A stretch of DNA of 64,000 nucleotides from Paragyromitra xinjiangensis (taxonomy: Eukaryota > Ascomycota > Pezizomycetes > Pezizales > Discinaceae). The notes under the pieces were generated by a model that was not told where the DNA came from, searched no databases, and saw nothing but the letters and a program-made list of their open reading frames with translations. A program made the position numbers and the translations under genes. Of this stretch, positions 12,012 through 23,235 are shown in pieces. The stretch lies in the NCBI GenBank assembly GCA_038503065.1, contig JBCAMK010000011.1, positions 1,984,001-2,048,000 of the forward strand, read 5' to 3'. Every line of letters starts with the position of its first letter. Within the stretch, counting starts at the first letter, position 1.

Positions 12012-13380
12012 ATGAAGTTCTCTATCGCACTCTCCGTCCTTTTCGGAACATTCTCACTCGCCGCGCCCCACGGCGACCACCACGAGAAACAAGTCGCCGC
12101 AAACACCACCACCCCCGTCAGCCCTCCAGCCGCTTCCGCCAACGCATCAAGTCCAGCCCTCGATGAGACCCCAGGTTCAGCAGGTGTCTACATCGCTATC
12201 GTCGACGAAGAAGACCCGCGCACAATCCAAGATCTTCTGGCGGAAATGAACCTGACGGCTGCAGACGTGAATTACATCTACGATAACTCAGCCTTCAAGG
12301 GATTCTCGGCCAACCTCTCTTCTCACTGTCTCGATAAGCTCGGAACCATGTCCGGATGGAAGACCTTCGAGCCTGAAGGCGAGGTGAAGCTCCATGATCA
12401 GACTAATGGGACTTGGGGGTTGAAGAGGATCTCACAGAGCTCAACAGTGCAGCTTACTGGACATCAGGTCCCGGATTTCGACTTCACTAGTTATGAGTTT
12501 GATGGGAAGGTCAATACGCTTGGTGCTGGGGTTGATATCTATGTTGTTGACACTGGTGTTAACGTTCAACATATCGATTTCGATGGACGGGCGAGGTTCG
12601 GGTTCGCGTTTGATGGGTTGGAGGAGGATCAAGTTGGTCATGGGACTCACTGCGCTGGTACTGCTGCTTCAACTACTTTCGGTATCGCGAAGGCTGCGAA
12701 TGTCATCGCTGTCAAGGTGCTTGGTAGTGACGGGTCTGGAAAGACCTCGGATATCATTAATGGGATCAACTGGTTGGTTCTGAATCATGAGAACAGGACA
12801 CAGGAGGCCAACTTCAGAGGTTCTGTCGCGTCTATGTCGCTTGGGTCTGTCACTACTTCGACGACTTTGGACGCCGCGGTGAAGGCGGCTAGCGCGAAAG
12901 GAGTTCATTTCAGCGTTGCTGCTGGGAATGAGAACCAGGTTGCGTGTAATAGCTCCCCGGCGCTGTCGTCGAAGGGAACCGATGTGCTATCTGTTGGTGC
13001 GGTGAACATTGAAGACGCGCGGAGCTCGTTCTCGAACTTTGGAGAGTGTGTTAGTGTTTATGCTCCTGGAGAGGATGTTACTTCTACTTGGATCGGAGGG
13101 AATAATAATCTCATCAACACTATTTCTGGAACGTCGATGGCTACTCCTCGTAAGTTCTTTTTCTCTGATGGTGTTTAGAGCGTGGCTAATAGTTGTAGAT
13201 GTCACCGGTATGATCGCGTACTATCTTGGCCTTAATGCTAGTCTTGCGACCGATACTACTGCGATGAAGAAGCTCATCGTTGGGTCTGCGCTTCCGATCT
13301 CGATCGATAAGACTTTCGCGAAGGATAAGGATCCTAGCATCCTCATCAATAACGGGATCCTTAAGCAGACTACGGCATAA
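12012..13380 (+). CDS. Secreted subtilisin-like serine protease (peptidase S8, cerevisin/proteinase K type)
   Basis: Exons 12012-13149 and 13199-13380 give 439 residues; the 49-nt intron falls inside the active-site Ser motif and splicing restores GTSMATPHVTG. Order of parts: signal peptide MKFSIALSVLFGTFSLAAP; a Thr/Pro/Ser-rich stretch; an inhibitor I9 prodomain (about 55-125, VYIAIVDEEDP... with KGFSANLSSHCLDKL); then the catalytic domain. The catalytic triad is visible: Asp in YVVDTGVN (about 180), His in GHGTHCAGTAAS (about 210) and Ser in GTSMATP (about 375). The oxyanion Asn lies in SVAAGNENQ. It should be made as a zymogen, self-process and act extracellularly or in the vacuole. The Thr/Ser/Pro-rich segment before I9 is longer than in proteinase K. 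Confidence 0.95.
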
Positions 13381-14690
13381 GCGACTGTAATAAAAGTTTA
13401 TTTCCTTTGTTGGTGGAAGAGCTCGTTGGTGAGGAATGTATGTAGGCTGGAGGGATATGGTGATGTCTAGTTATAGCTATGGGCGGTTCTATGTCTTGTC
13501 GTTGAGCGCTTTTCCTTTGTGTTGAACAAGTCATGGCGTGCATTGGGTTGCGTAGGGGTTTCGATTCTTGTATATTTCATCAATGTTTTACTAGTTTCTT
13601 TAGCTATTTGGAGAGTCTCTTGAGCGTTGGGGGCTATCTGGTTCTTTTGTCGTGTTTTTGAGTGTGCTATATTGCATATTAAAACGGAGCGAAGTGAAGG
13701 GTTGTTGTATGGGAGAGGGGTGCATGAGTAGAATGCACTAGTAGATAAAACCTATGGATCTCTTGTAGAATGTATGGCTTTCGTGGCTTGCTGCATGATA
13801 GTTCCTTTATGTTAGAACTTGACAAGAATCATTCGATTAATGAGGATTCAAGAACGCAGGGGAAAAAAAGCAAGAATGAGATAGAGTGGACTTGCGTATT
13901 CAATGTCGTTGATCCTGGGAGTTTCAGCGTTGTCGTCGCGGACAGGGGTGTTTTGGGACGGGGTAGAGTAAGCGAGACGACGGTTGCCAGTGAAAAGATG
14001 TCCGGGAAAAAGAAACGGGGATGACGGGGATGCAACGCCATCAGCTATCACTCGAATACATAGGGTTAGGGTTTTATGTCCATCCTTGCCGTGAGAGATT
14101 CTTCACTGCCTCGCACATTGATAACTATAAGGTAGGATGCATGATCCGAGCGTTGAGTTTGGTTACTTAGATTCTCTGACGTCGATCTATTGGTATTGTA
14201 TCTGGTTGAAAACTGTAGGTCACAAACGTCAGCAAAGCAGGAATCAAGAAAGTATGCGTGCGATCCAGAATAGCTGGGATCGCTGTAATAGCTGAGTTAA
14301 CTTCTGCCAAGATAATAAATTGCTAGAGACAAAGAAACCCCAAGGATATAAGAGGAACAAAAATTCGGTCGCATTACTTTTAAGCGAGTGATAGGATATC
14401 ATTAGTGCGGTGGTTCCAACAGCTTTCTCCAAAATTCATTGAAGATTTCTATAGATTTCTACCCCTAGACCCGCAGAATTTAACTAAGGATGATACATGT
14501 ATTCTATAGCCAACCCATATATGAGTACTTAACTTCCGGAGTCCCTTTTACCCATTAGTCTCAGCCAACGCTATATCGATCTGGATAGTACGGACACATT
14601 TGTCCACCCCACCGCACGAGTGACATTTTAGAGGTTAGCTCCAATCTAGGCTCAAGAATCTTGAGCAGTAAACTAACCTAGAAAGCGGCA
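13381..14690. other. Intergenic, no gene seen
   Basis: 3' flank of the protease and 5' flank of the F-box gene. Overlapping small frames near 13770-14050 on both strands look like chance. A TAGGGTTAGGGTTTT (telobox-like) motif lies at 14061-14075. Confidence 0.5.
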
Positions 14691-15857
14691 ATGGACAAAC
14701 TCAGCGTTGAAATTGTGTGGGAAGTTCTTGGAAATTTGAACTCAAAATCAGACTTGGGAAACTTCCGCCTTGTGCAGCGCTCGTTTGCCCCACTGGCACT
14801 GGAGTCTCTTTTCCGCAGTATCATAATTCGAAATTCAAGATATAGCTTTTCCCACCTCCTTAAGATTTCGCGGCGGCCAGAACTGGCCGGTCATGTCAAG
14901 GAAGTAATCTTGGAGATCAGTTCCAGCGCTAACTATTTAGTTTGGCCCCAGTTCACCGAAAGACTACAGAAGGAAAATATTAAGCATGAAGATGAGTCAC
15001 AAAAAGACAGAGCGCTGGTGATCTTTCGATCCTGTATTAAAGAATGGTACACTTTTCAGAAATCACAGGACTACGTAGCTATACTTTCGGCCGCATTCGT
15101 CCGCTTACCACGACTCCAAAATCTTGCTTTGGAGCAGGGCGACGGGTATAGCCTAGGGTTAAGACTTGACTTCTCACATATAAGACGCTATCCATTTAGA
15201 AAACGAAGTAACTATCACGGAAGCGGGGGATCAGCCGATCTCTCTCGGGGGTTTACAGGTTTGATAAACGCAGCATATCTCGCGGAGGTCCAGCTAGCCT
15301 TCTTTAAGGTCGTGGATTATAGTGGAAACTTTGCTATCAGCAATTTCTCTTCACAAAGTAGCGAACTCCTCGAACGTGTCGCCATTATCTTCTCCCAGTG
15401 TCGCGCTATAGAGCTACGATTCAACGGGGTCGCCCCAGGCTTGGTGATGGATGTGAACTCTCGGGATGCTCTACCGCCATGGGGTGCATTCCCATCGAGT
15501 GGTAATCTGGAGGAGTTACATATCTCATCTCAGGCTTTCAACAGATCGGTTTCGTTCCCTCGCTTCTTCGGGGATGCACCACTTTGGCCGCGTTTGAAGC
15601 TGTTAAGTATTGAATCGTTCGATTTACATGATCATGAGCTTCGTAGCTTCTTTTCGAGGCATAGTGGGACGCTTCAGCGGGTTTTAATCCATGGTTGTAT
15701 ACTTCATACGGGCTCTTGGGTCGAGGTTACAAAGTTTATGGTGCGGACACTGCGGCTTACGAGGCTTAAGTTGTCGTATCTTTATAACCCGAGATATGAG
15801 GTGCAGGATTCGCGGATTATTGCGGGGTTGGTAGCTGATAGGGGATTAGTTACCTAG
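14691..15857 (+). CDS. F-box domain protein
   Basis: Single-exon frame of 388 residues. The first 45 residues (MDKLSVEIVWEVLGNLNS, then LGNFRLVQRSFAPLALESLF) match a fungal F-box: two short helices with 'L..EI...VL..L' followed by 'L...RLV.RSFAPLA...LF'. The rest is leucine-spaced and may form irregular LRR-like repeats, as in many fungal F-box proteins (for example SFDLHDHELRSFFSRHSGTLQRVLI). It probably acts as a substrate adaptor in an SCF ubiquitin ligase; the target is unknown. Such genes are common in variable regions of fungal genomes, and it borders the repeat-rich cluster. Confidence 0.75.
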   Translation: MDKLSVEIVWEVLGNLNSKSDLGNFRLVQRSFAPLALESLFRSIIIRNSRYSFSHLLKISRRPELAGHVKEVILEISSSANYLVWPQFTERLQKENIKHEDESQKDRALVIFRSCIKEWYTFQKSQDYVAILSAAFVRLPRLQNLALEQGDGYSLGLRLDFSHIRRYPFRKRSNYHGSGGSADLSRGFTGLINAAYLAEVQLAFFKVVDYSGNFAISNFSSQSSELLERVAIIFSQCRAIELRFNGVAPGLVMDVNSRDALPPWGAFPSSGNLEELHISSQAFNRSVSFPRFFGDAPLWPRLKLLSIESFDLHDHELRSFFSRHSGTLQRVLIHGCILHTGSWVEVTKFMVRTLRLTRLKLSYLYNPRYEVQDSRIIAGLVADRGLVT

Positions 15858-16591
15858 GTGTTAGTGGTTGTGACTGTTTAATGGAATTGACATCATGTAA
15901 TATCACTCGGTAAAAGAGGGGATAGTAGTGTTGTAAAAGCTCGATTGATTGATTGCTTGCTAGAGCAGGCCGCGCTTGCTCTCTATATACCACGGTTTCG
16001 TACAAAGGTCTACGTACTATTCCCATCCCCGAGGCTCCGCTGAGCGCTCGACCACGGGCGCTCTGCTCGAGACCTCCGAACCAAGGTACGGAGTCCGTAC
16101 CTATTAGGAAGCAATATCCAACAAGTAGATGAAGTAGTAAGAGGTGATATTCGTTGCTACTGTGGAAGGCTTGATATGTTTGATGCTGAAGAAAGAAACA
16201 AAGAAGAGGCAGAAAGCCTCTGTATATACAGGTATTCGGCCAATAGGAAGCGTTCCACCATATACCTCGCCGGTCAACGCCTCCAGGCCCAAAGCAGCTT
16301 GCGAGTAAGCCTGATATACTGAATGGCCGCCTGAATAATTGACAGCCAAAGAAGACCAAATCAGCAAGAAATGATAAGAAACCTGAATAGTAGAAAAGCT
16401 TACGTATGCTATAGAAACCCTACGTAGGTGGAGAAAAGAATAGAGCCAAATGAATAGAGAAAGGCCGGAAGCGGCACGAAAGGAAGTAAATATCCAACAG
16501 TAGATAGAAGAAACTAGAAACGACTTATCGAAAAAGGGAACTGGCGATTGGCATGAGACTAGTTAGGAAGTCGGGTATCGGTAGTAGGCAC
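15858..16591. other. Intergenic, possibly degenerate repeat
   Basis: Two overlapping minus-strand frames (15850-16359 and 16104-16367) without recognisable domains. A palindromic GGTACGGAGTCCGTACC lies near 16085. This may be decayed repeat sequence; I cannot assign it. Confidence 0.35.
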
Positions 16592-16761
16592 TACCGTATT
16601 AACTCGAGAGAGGGAACCTCACGCTAAGACATTAGAATTGCTTCTACAGGCAAAGCGTCAGTTAAAAGAGCCAAAGTACAGCGAAAATTTCTCGCCGCCT
16701 TACCAATAGAGGCAATTCCAACGTCTTAGCGCGAGGTTCCCTCTCTCGAGTTAATACGGTA
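16592..16761. mobile_element. 170-bp foldback MITE-like element (TACCGT ends)
   Basis: The left end TACCGTATTAACTCGAGAG recurs inverted at the right end. The first 39 bp of the two arms match with a single mismatch, and similarity continues for about 20 more bases with mostly C/T and G/A differences. Both ends carry TA, consistent with a TA target duplication; AGGC also flanks both sides. No coding capacity. Confidence 0.8.
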
Positions 16762-17122
16762 GTAGGCTCTAGTGGGAAGGAGGGTTGGATACGTAAATGA
16801 ATTATCATCATCATCATCTAGTGGGAAGGAAATCGGAAGTCCCGAAGCCATGAAAATTTTGCAGTACTAGTATCTATAAGTTCGGGCCTGTATGAGAATC
16901 AATCAATCAAGCCTTTACTGCAGATGTACGCTCTTCCTGCTTTGGGACAGGTTTTAATAGAGTAATGGCGTGATGTATATAACGCGGATACACTTTCCGA
17001 AAGGTTTTATTCCGAGTTACAGGCTATGGTCCTAAACGAGTAGAATATGTGCTTCTAACGAAAAATTGCTCTTAAGGGCTGCTATTCTTTTAGCAGAAAC
17101 TTAAAGGAAAGTAGTGTCTTAT

Positions 17123-17712
17123 TAGTGTGGTCCACGAGGCAGCTCGAGGCGAGCCAGAAGGTATGCCTCGGGGTACCCCGTGCTCGTAGGGGGCCTGCTC
17201 CGGGCTGCTCGAGCAATGGAGGGCTTGCCTCAAGGTGCTCGAGGTCCCTCGAGGCATAGAGGCATAGAGGTACTATTAGAGGTACCCTCTAAGTAAAAAT
17301 CATCGTTCAATACACTAGTATTAAATAAAGTAGCTATCTTAATATCATATTCTTCCTAGTCAATTTTACTTATATCATCCCATCATTCCCTCAATGGCCG
17401 ATTACTGTATAAAGTCTTCAAATCCTCTATATCACGTTAAGTCATTAAGAAATTCTTTATTGGAGGATGCTGCCGTGGATGACATAGTGCTAGTAGGTAT
17501 GTGGGCTACTGCTAGTGGTATTGAACCCGAAGGTACCGACGAGAGATAGGTGGAGAATACGTATAGAAGTAGTTCCATGGACCTGGGTGATATTTAGGGG
17601 TTGATCATCGCCGCCGTGAAACCCCATAGGCCTGAGACCTCGAGACACCTCGTGCTCGCGGCCTCCCCTACTTCGTACAGCCTCGAGCGAGCTTGCCTTG
17701 TGGACCACGCTA
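17123..17712. mobile_element. 590-bp inverted-repeat element (TAGTGTGGTCCAC ends), non-autonomous
   Basis: The left terminus TAGTGTGGTCCACGAGGC and the right terminus (GCCTTGTGGACCACGCTA) are inverted copies. Subterminal regions are GC-rich with repeated CTCGAGG motifs and the centre is AT-rich. TA at both ends and this type of terminus fit a Tc1/mariner-Fot1 derivative. No transposase frame is present. Confidence 0.75.
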
Positions 17713-18367
17713 TGTCTTATACATGGTTGCCAATATTCTATTTTTTTTCGAGAATTCGGGAGGTATGCGTATTGCGATTTCTTATAATTTAGTTTTTACG
17801 AAGTGTGTATGATCGAGCCGCGCGCGAGGCCATTTTTGGGTCGCTATTACGATGGAAAAATATAGTGCTATCTTACAGGTATGTTCCACTTCTCGTTTTC
17901 ATGTTCTCGCTAATGTTTGGCTGAAATTTGTGATCATGATGAATAGGTTCTTTACGCTATATTCACATCCTTGACACTGGAATACTCCCCGCAAGCGATA
18001 GAACGAGATATACGAAGATAGATATCCATTTATGGATAGACCTAGTTCCCGTATTGGAGCGAAAGTTTCTACAGGTTATAGAGTTTCTATTCTGTCCCTA
18101 GAACGATCATGGTGGGGAAAATTGTCCACTAGTACTATACCACTAGCTACTACTCTAACTACATGTATAAATCATGGTTGTTTAAAAATCCCTGTAGTCT
18201 AGCTGATTGTGATAAGGCATGGTTGGAATTGTATTTATAGTTCTATTCCTGTGAATAGAAAATTTTCTATAGGAATTGGATAGACACCCTATTCTATCCG
18301 ATAGAGCATTAAAAAAAGGTCTATTTCGCGATAGAACTCGTTCGATCGCTTGTAGAAAGTCTTTCAC
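17713..18367. other. AT-rich intergenic, no gene seen
   Basis: Between the 590-bp element and the 3' end of the first DUF7580 gene. Contains short AT-rich near-palindromes (for example around 18240-18330) but no supported feature. Confidence 0.4.
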
Positions 18368-20104
18368 TTATAAATTATCCAAAACTTCACTAGATATCCC
18401 AGTTTTTTGCCATCCTGATGCAGCAGGGTTAAAACCTCGCGACCGAATCCGAAGTACATCAATCCCATTAAGAAAAGAATCCAAATTACCCTCCTTCATA
18501 AGGTCCTCGTCCCGATTACCCCAGTCGTAAAGACAACTCTGCACGAAGTCTTGATAATCAACACCCATCTCTGAACAAAGTTCATATAGTGCCCTCGCAA
18601 GCGCAACATCTTCCTCCTCCGCGGAAAACTCCAACCGCTTTTGCCTTCCAAGTCCAAGCAACACCAACCCTAACGAGTATATTTCCCTGTTTTTGATTCC
18701 GAACAGGCTCTGATCCCGATAATCATGCACGAGGGACAAATACGGTGTCCATAAGCCAGGAGAAGAGGTAGGTTTTTCCTGTGCCTTGAAGTACTGAATG
18801 GTTTGAAGTGACCAACCCCGTATCCATGGCGAGGAGTAAAGGGGCAAGATGGAATACGCAAGGTTGGCGGCAATCAAAAGGCGGTCGTAATGCGAAAGCT
18901 TTTCGGACACAATCAAGTCATCGAGTGAGGTAGTTGCTGTAATAGTTGAACTTCGAGACTGCACTTGCAATTGAAAACCGTTATTGGATCCGCCACTATC
19001 ATAGAAATATTTCTCGTATTTCTCATCTGCGGTTGACAGTCCTGCGCAGATGTTGGACTTGGAATTATCATCCTCATGGAGGTCTACAGCAGTTCGATCA
19101 CGGGCTGCGAAAACAAAGCGGAGCGAGGAGTGTATGGTTCTTGCGTGGCCCTGTTCGGTGTAGCTGTGGGGCTTGACTGTCATCTGAAAAGAGAATTCCG
19201 TTTCCGATGCCACTAGAGATTCCTTGAGCTTGCCCTTAGGGGTCTTGATAGGTGTTTCCTCGCTTGTAGGGTCTAGGCGCAGGTGAAGCCGATGACACTC
19301 GCAGAAAATTGATTTTGAAATGAGGCTATATAGCCTTCTTGACGTTAACTGCTTTACTTTTGCATTCGGATACCCTCTAGGTATTTTGTTACTTGGGCTT
19401 TTAGATGACTGAGTGGGACGCTGTGGCCTATGTGTAGAGCTAGGATGGCGAATATGCAGGGTTGTAACAATAGACTGGTTGTGCGATTTTAGGTCGTCAC
19501 GCAAGTGTTTGAGGTCGCTCTGAGAATCCGTTATGATGCTCGTTATTTTCTTCCGAATCGACCGTATCTCAAAGTTATCCCCTTGGAGCCGAAGTTGACT
19601 GGGCCGGGGGGCTATATATGAGGTAGTCTGGCGCGGTGTTAGTAGTAGGTATGTAAAATCGGGTTTAAGCATTCACCAACCTACCGTCGGGTGTTTGAGT
19701 GACGTCAGCTTGTCATCGCTTAGGTTAAGACCGCCCAGCTTAAGCAGGATGGTTTCGATTCTATCGAGAGTTTCTTTGACGCCTTGAATGGAAGTCATCG
19801 TAGTTTGGAAAAGTGAGTCCCCTAGTAGGTACTGAAGCCCGACCCTTAACTCATCTTCCTGCCAATGTTCGCTCTCCAGGTTTGATATCATGACTTTACG
19901 CCTATCTTCTTCAATCACCTCTGAGAGTAGTTTGTCGATCGCGGATTTGAACAAGCCTTCAGCTATCTCGATATCCCTTAGAACACTCTGTAGCTGCCTA
20001 TTAAATGAACTATATTTTGAAACGAGTCTGTGAACCACGCGATAAGCTCCAAAAGTCGTGGGAATAAGCGTGAGAAGTAGTCTCGTCACCCCTGAGCCCG
20101 ACAT
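18368..20104 (-). CDS. DUF7580 protein with HeLo-like helical N-terminus, pair 1
   Basis: Exons 19685-20104 and 18368-19627 sum to 1680 nt (559 residues). The intron is 57 nt with a TACTAAC branch site. The start is the ATG of MSGSGVTRLLLTLIPTTFG; a longer upstream frame has no matching N-terminus in the paralogue. Residues 1-130 form a helical domain beginning with a hydrophobic helix, then YSSFNRQLQSVLRDIEIAE and a Leu-rich region; this is the kind of N-terminus seen in HeLo-like fungal proteins (inference). The C-terminal half carries DDLIVSEKLSHYDRLLIAAN, then PWIRGWSLQTIQYF and REIYSLGLVLLGLGR. The last resembles kinase subdomain IX (D-x-x-S-x-G), but I see no P-loop, HRD or DFG, so it should be catalytically dead. 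It is divergent from the NACHT-ankyrin gene at 23880 and paralogous to 31449-33210. Confidence 0.8.
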
Positions 20105-20806
20105 GATATCCCTCCTTGCAGCTGAAGAGCCTGTATCACGTAATATGTTAATCAGTTTAACCTTAAAGCTAACCAAGAGGACTAGCACCTGGCAGAGTGT
20201 TGGAAACGTTGGAACACACCTTGGGCTACATGTATGTGGCGGGTTGAAAGGACTCGGAGAAACTAAGCTGGAGAACCAGTAAATTCGGAGTCGGGCCCTC
20301 AGGTTGTGCGGGGTAGAGATGATAACTGGCTTCAGGGTTCGGAGATCTATCGGTCCGGGCAGTATCCGCCAAGATCCCACTCGGTGCGACCAGGTGATGA
20401 GTGATCGGGAAACAAGGGAAATCACGTGGGGAAACCTATATGTGGATCACATGATGAGCTTAGCTTGTACCATCTTGCGCCCGGGTATTTCGCGGAGAGG
20501 GGATATAGAGTATATATAGGATTATTAGAGCTGGAGGAGCATGGAATACATGTAAATCTTGTTGCATATCAACAATCAAGATTTCTTCTTTCTTTCTGGT
20601 GCTCTGACTCAGAGGCTACAGGGTTCGAGTCTTGACTCTTGACACGGTCGCGGGGACCTGTGGAGTTGAGTGAAAGATCCTAACGCAGAGAGCATGTATC
20701 CCTTTTGGCGTAGGATTATCCTATAGTCCGGTAAAGCTGACCCCTGTCGGGGGCGAGTCTTATTGGTCGAGTGAACAAAACTGAGACTACTAACTGGACA
20801 TACATG
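20105..20806. promoter_or_regulatory. Upstream region of the first DUF7580 gene
   Basis: Promoter side of the minus-strand gene starting at 20104. I see no open gene; a GGGTTCGAGTC stretch near 20626 recalls a tRNA T-loop but does not fold as one. Confidence 0.35.
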
Positions 20807-21100
20807 TACTCATGCGGCCGTTTTGAAGCTGCGTTGGCCAAGCAGGCAAGATCTGGTGAGAAAGCCATTTCTATTAGTTGGAGGCAGTCTCTTGCACCTC
20901 TCTTGGCATACTTTTGGTGCCCTTTTGACACCTCTCCTTCCTTTGTGGTGTCATTAGGATATTGATTCTGAATAAGATACCACTGTTTTCTGGCATTTCA
21001 TATGTAAAATCCTTAAATTCAGACAGCTTCGCAAGTTTTTAGTTGGGGAATAGAAAGTTCCCTATCTAGGCAACGCGGCTTCAAAACGGCGGCATGAGTA
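20807..21100. mobile_element. 294-bp MITE-like element (TACTCATGC ends)
   Basis: TACTCATGCGGCCGTTTTGA at the left recurs inverted at the right as TCAAAACGGCGGCATGAGTA. The terminal arms match over about 31 bp with a few mismatches. The interior has no coding capacity. Confidence 0.75.
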
Positions 21101-21209
21101 GGAGGTATGATACATTGAACTTGGGGAACGAAACACCTGAGCATACTCTAGTTCTTTACACCCCAACCAAGGCCTTAACCTATATTACCGGCGTTCGGTG
21201 GATCATGCC

Positions 21210-21377
21210 TACCGTTCTATTTGGCGAGTAAGCCCATGGGCTTATGGATGGAGAGAAAAGAACACACCAAAAATCAACAGCACTTTCCTATCTAGGTTTA
21301 GCTTACCAAATTTTAGTCTGTTCTTTTCTCACTATCCTGCCATAAGCCCATGGGCTTGCTCGCTAAATAGAACGGTA
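21210..21377. mobile_element. 168-bp MITE-like element (TACCGT ends)
   Basis: Left TACCGTTCTATTTGGCGAGT and right GCTCGCTAAATAGAACGGTA are inverted copies. Arms extend to about 58 bp including AAGCCCATGGGCTTATGG, which is largely self-palindromic, and GAGAAAAGAACA. Length and the TACCGT terminus match the element at 16592-16761, although interiors differ. TA at both ends. Confidence 0.8.
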
Positions 21378-21539
21378 CTATATCTATGATGCGAGAAGGC
21401 GTGGAGGGTGAGCTGGGCAACCTGGTTCACACCCTTGGGCTCATTTAACCAATCAAATCTTGAAAACAGCAGTTGAGGTTTTTGATGACTGATTCAACCG
21501 ACGTAAAGGGATAATCTGTGCCACAGATTGTAGTTTTCC

Positions 21540-21787
21540 TACTACGGGTGCCAGGGAAAATCTGTTGACACCTGGCGGTAGTGGAGTAAATACATATCAT
21601 AATTCACCTTAAGCTTCAATTAAAGTCTGTAACTTGCCTGATATGTTTCTAATCAAACTCTCCAAACAAGACTCTTATGCTTTCGCAGTAGCTATTCTTC
21701 CTAGCTTCGTCAAGCGGGTGGGAGGGTTGAGTGCTTGCACTGCCACCACTGCCAGGTGTCAACAGATTAACCCCGGCACCCGTAGTA
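21540..21787. mobile_element. 248-bp MITE-like element (TACTACGGGTG ends)
   Basis: TACTACGGGTGCC at the left and GGCACCCGTAGTA at the right are inverted. The arms share AATCTGTTGACACCTGGC. The terminus is closely related to that of the elements at 22760 and 23236. Flanking sequence also shows weak inverted similarity (CCACAGATTGTA against ACAATCTTTAGCTGAGCCAC), so this may sit inside another element. Confidence 0.7.
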
Positions 21788-21843
21788 CACAATCTTTAGC
21801 TGAGCCACAGTGACAAGGGGGTCAGCATTTTTTACCGGACTAC

Positions 21844-21973
21844 TATGTTCTCGGTTAATTGGCTATCTCCGACAGCGGCGTAAGCTACTCTATGATCAGG
21901 TAAGGATAAGATAAAGTCTGTGACTTTCGCTGTAGCAGGAGATACTGGAGATAGCCAGTTAACCGAGAACATA
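21844..21973. mobile_element. 130-bp foldback element
   Basis: The left arm TATGTTCTCGGTTAATTGGC and the right arm GCCAGTTAACCGAGAACATA are inverted. They match over 27 bp with one mismatch (T/C). TA at both ends; no coding capacity. Confidence 0.65.
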
Positions 21974-22057
21974 CAGTATGGGATAATCTTTCTCTAGGCT
22001 GATCTTACCAGCGGACCTCAAAGAGTGTTGAATAGAGATGCCCTCTGAAACTCACAA

Positions 22058-22083
22058 AACGTATCATACGCGTATGATACGTT
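22058..22083. repeat. 26-bp perfect palindrome
   Basis: The sequence is its own reverse complement over 26 bases, centred on CGCG and built from CGTATCATACG half-sites. Related CGTA-rich words (CATACGTACGATAC, GATACGTAACGT) occur about 170 bp downstream, so it might be one terminus of a further short element. Confidence 0.85.
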
Positions 22084-22759
22084 CGTTACCTATACGTACA
22101 GTAAAAATACGCAGACTCCTGTCAGTTCTTGATATTCGCTAGGAATATACAGCTCATCATAGGCTATTTTTGTAAAGTTAGTCCCAGCTTATGACAAAGA
22201 GTCCTATTTCGTGTGGCAATGAGTTTAAGTTTTTCTTTCCATACGTACGATACAAGAAGATACGTAACGTACTAAAATTAAAGCTACCCCAGTGTTGAAC
22301 GAGCCTAAACCCTAAACCCTAAACCATTCTGGGTGCGTGGGCCATCCACACTCCAGAAAAATTTGTGATTTATTTTTGAGACAGCTAAGTGTTTCTTTAA
22401 CCTCTTGTATTTGATTTGAAACTATTTCGAAGTTGCTCTGACCACAATTGCTGAAGTAAGATGTAGCCACCGCTGCCCTAGGTGTGGGTTAGGGTTTTCG
22501 GCTCGCTCGATACTAAATGAATTCACAAGAAGTTGAATCCAGCCATAAGGTAATGACAAGAGGTAACGAGAGGGTGGTGATCAGGGCTTGGTAATGGTCG
22601 TTGGGGAGACTATAATAATGACAAAAAATCAGTGCCCTACCGCAGAAATTGACGAGAGCCGGAACGACGCTGAGACGCCTAAACAGAGTGTGGCTGGGAG
22701 ATCTTACTGAGAACGGTTTGGATTTCATCACTCACTACACCAGCTGAGGGGATTTCTTT

Positions 22760-23001
22760 TACTACGGGTGTAGGGGTAAGTCTGTCGACAGGTGGCGGTG
22801 CGGGCAGAAGATGTTGGTTTTTCTTCCCTTTCCCAACACCCTGAGAGGCCTGATAAAATGCATAATGAATAGAGAACACTATAAGAAATATTGACCTAGG
22901 TAGTTTGTTTGATGAAAACGAAAAACTCGGGCGAGCTCGAGTCTCCTAAGCAAACGGCTGCACCGCCACCTTTCGACGGACTTATCACCACACTCAAAGT
23001 A
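22760..23001. mobile_element. 242-bp MITE-like element, family copy 1 (TACTACGGGTG ends)
   Basis: The left end TACTACGGGTGTAGGGGTAA continues with GTCTGTCGACAGGTGGCGGT. The right end carries an inverted, more diverged copy (GCACCGCCACCTTTCGACGG and following). The interior contains CTGAGAGGCCTGATAAAA, which occurs in reverse orientation in the element at 23236-23476. This supports a true two-copy family in opposite orientations. Confidence 0.8.
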
Positions 23002-23035
23002 CTTATGCACCAGGTATGAACCTGAAAGTATGGGT

Positions 23036-23234
23036 GCGGAGATGGAACATCGGAATTTCCCGCTCTGTGGGGTCACCATAGAAAATTGTGAGACCTGTTC
23101 TGCTCGGGTCAGGGTAGTGGAGATGGAACACCGGGATTTTCCGTTCTGCAAGGTCACCATACAAAAAGTGTGAGACCTGTTTCATGGCACATGGCACTCT
23201 TTGTATGGTGACCTCGCAGAACGGAAAATTCCGA
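23036..23234. repeat. Tandem 81-bp repeat plus an inverted copy between two MITEs
   Basis: Two units starting near 23036 and 23117 share GGAGATGGAACA, a CCG(T/C)TCTG block, GGTCACCATA and TGTGAGACCTGTT. A third, inverted partial copy (TATGGTGACCTCGCAGAACG) follows, giving a hairpin. The same unit recurs in the element at 29887-30201, so these are remnants of another element family. Confidence 0.65.
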
Positions 23235-23235
23235 G

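Noticed and set aside
15850..16359. 169-residue minus-strand ORF after the F-box gene
   Set aside because: No domain, a second open frame over the same bases, and no splice partners; left as an unassigned intergenic region.
20600..20640. tRNA-like GGGTTCGAGTC stretch
   Set aside because: The flanking bases do not form a T-arm, and no matching acceptor, D or anticodon arms can be drawn.
22304..22325. Interstitial telomere or chromosome end
   Set aside because: Only three imperfect units (with an extra A), flanked by genes on both sides.
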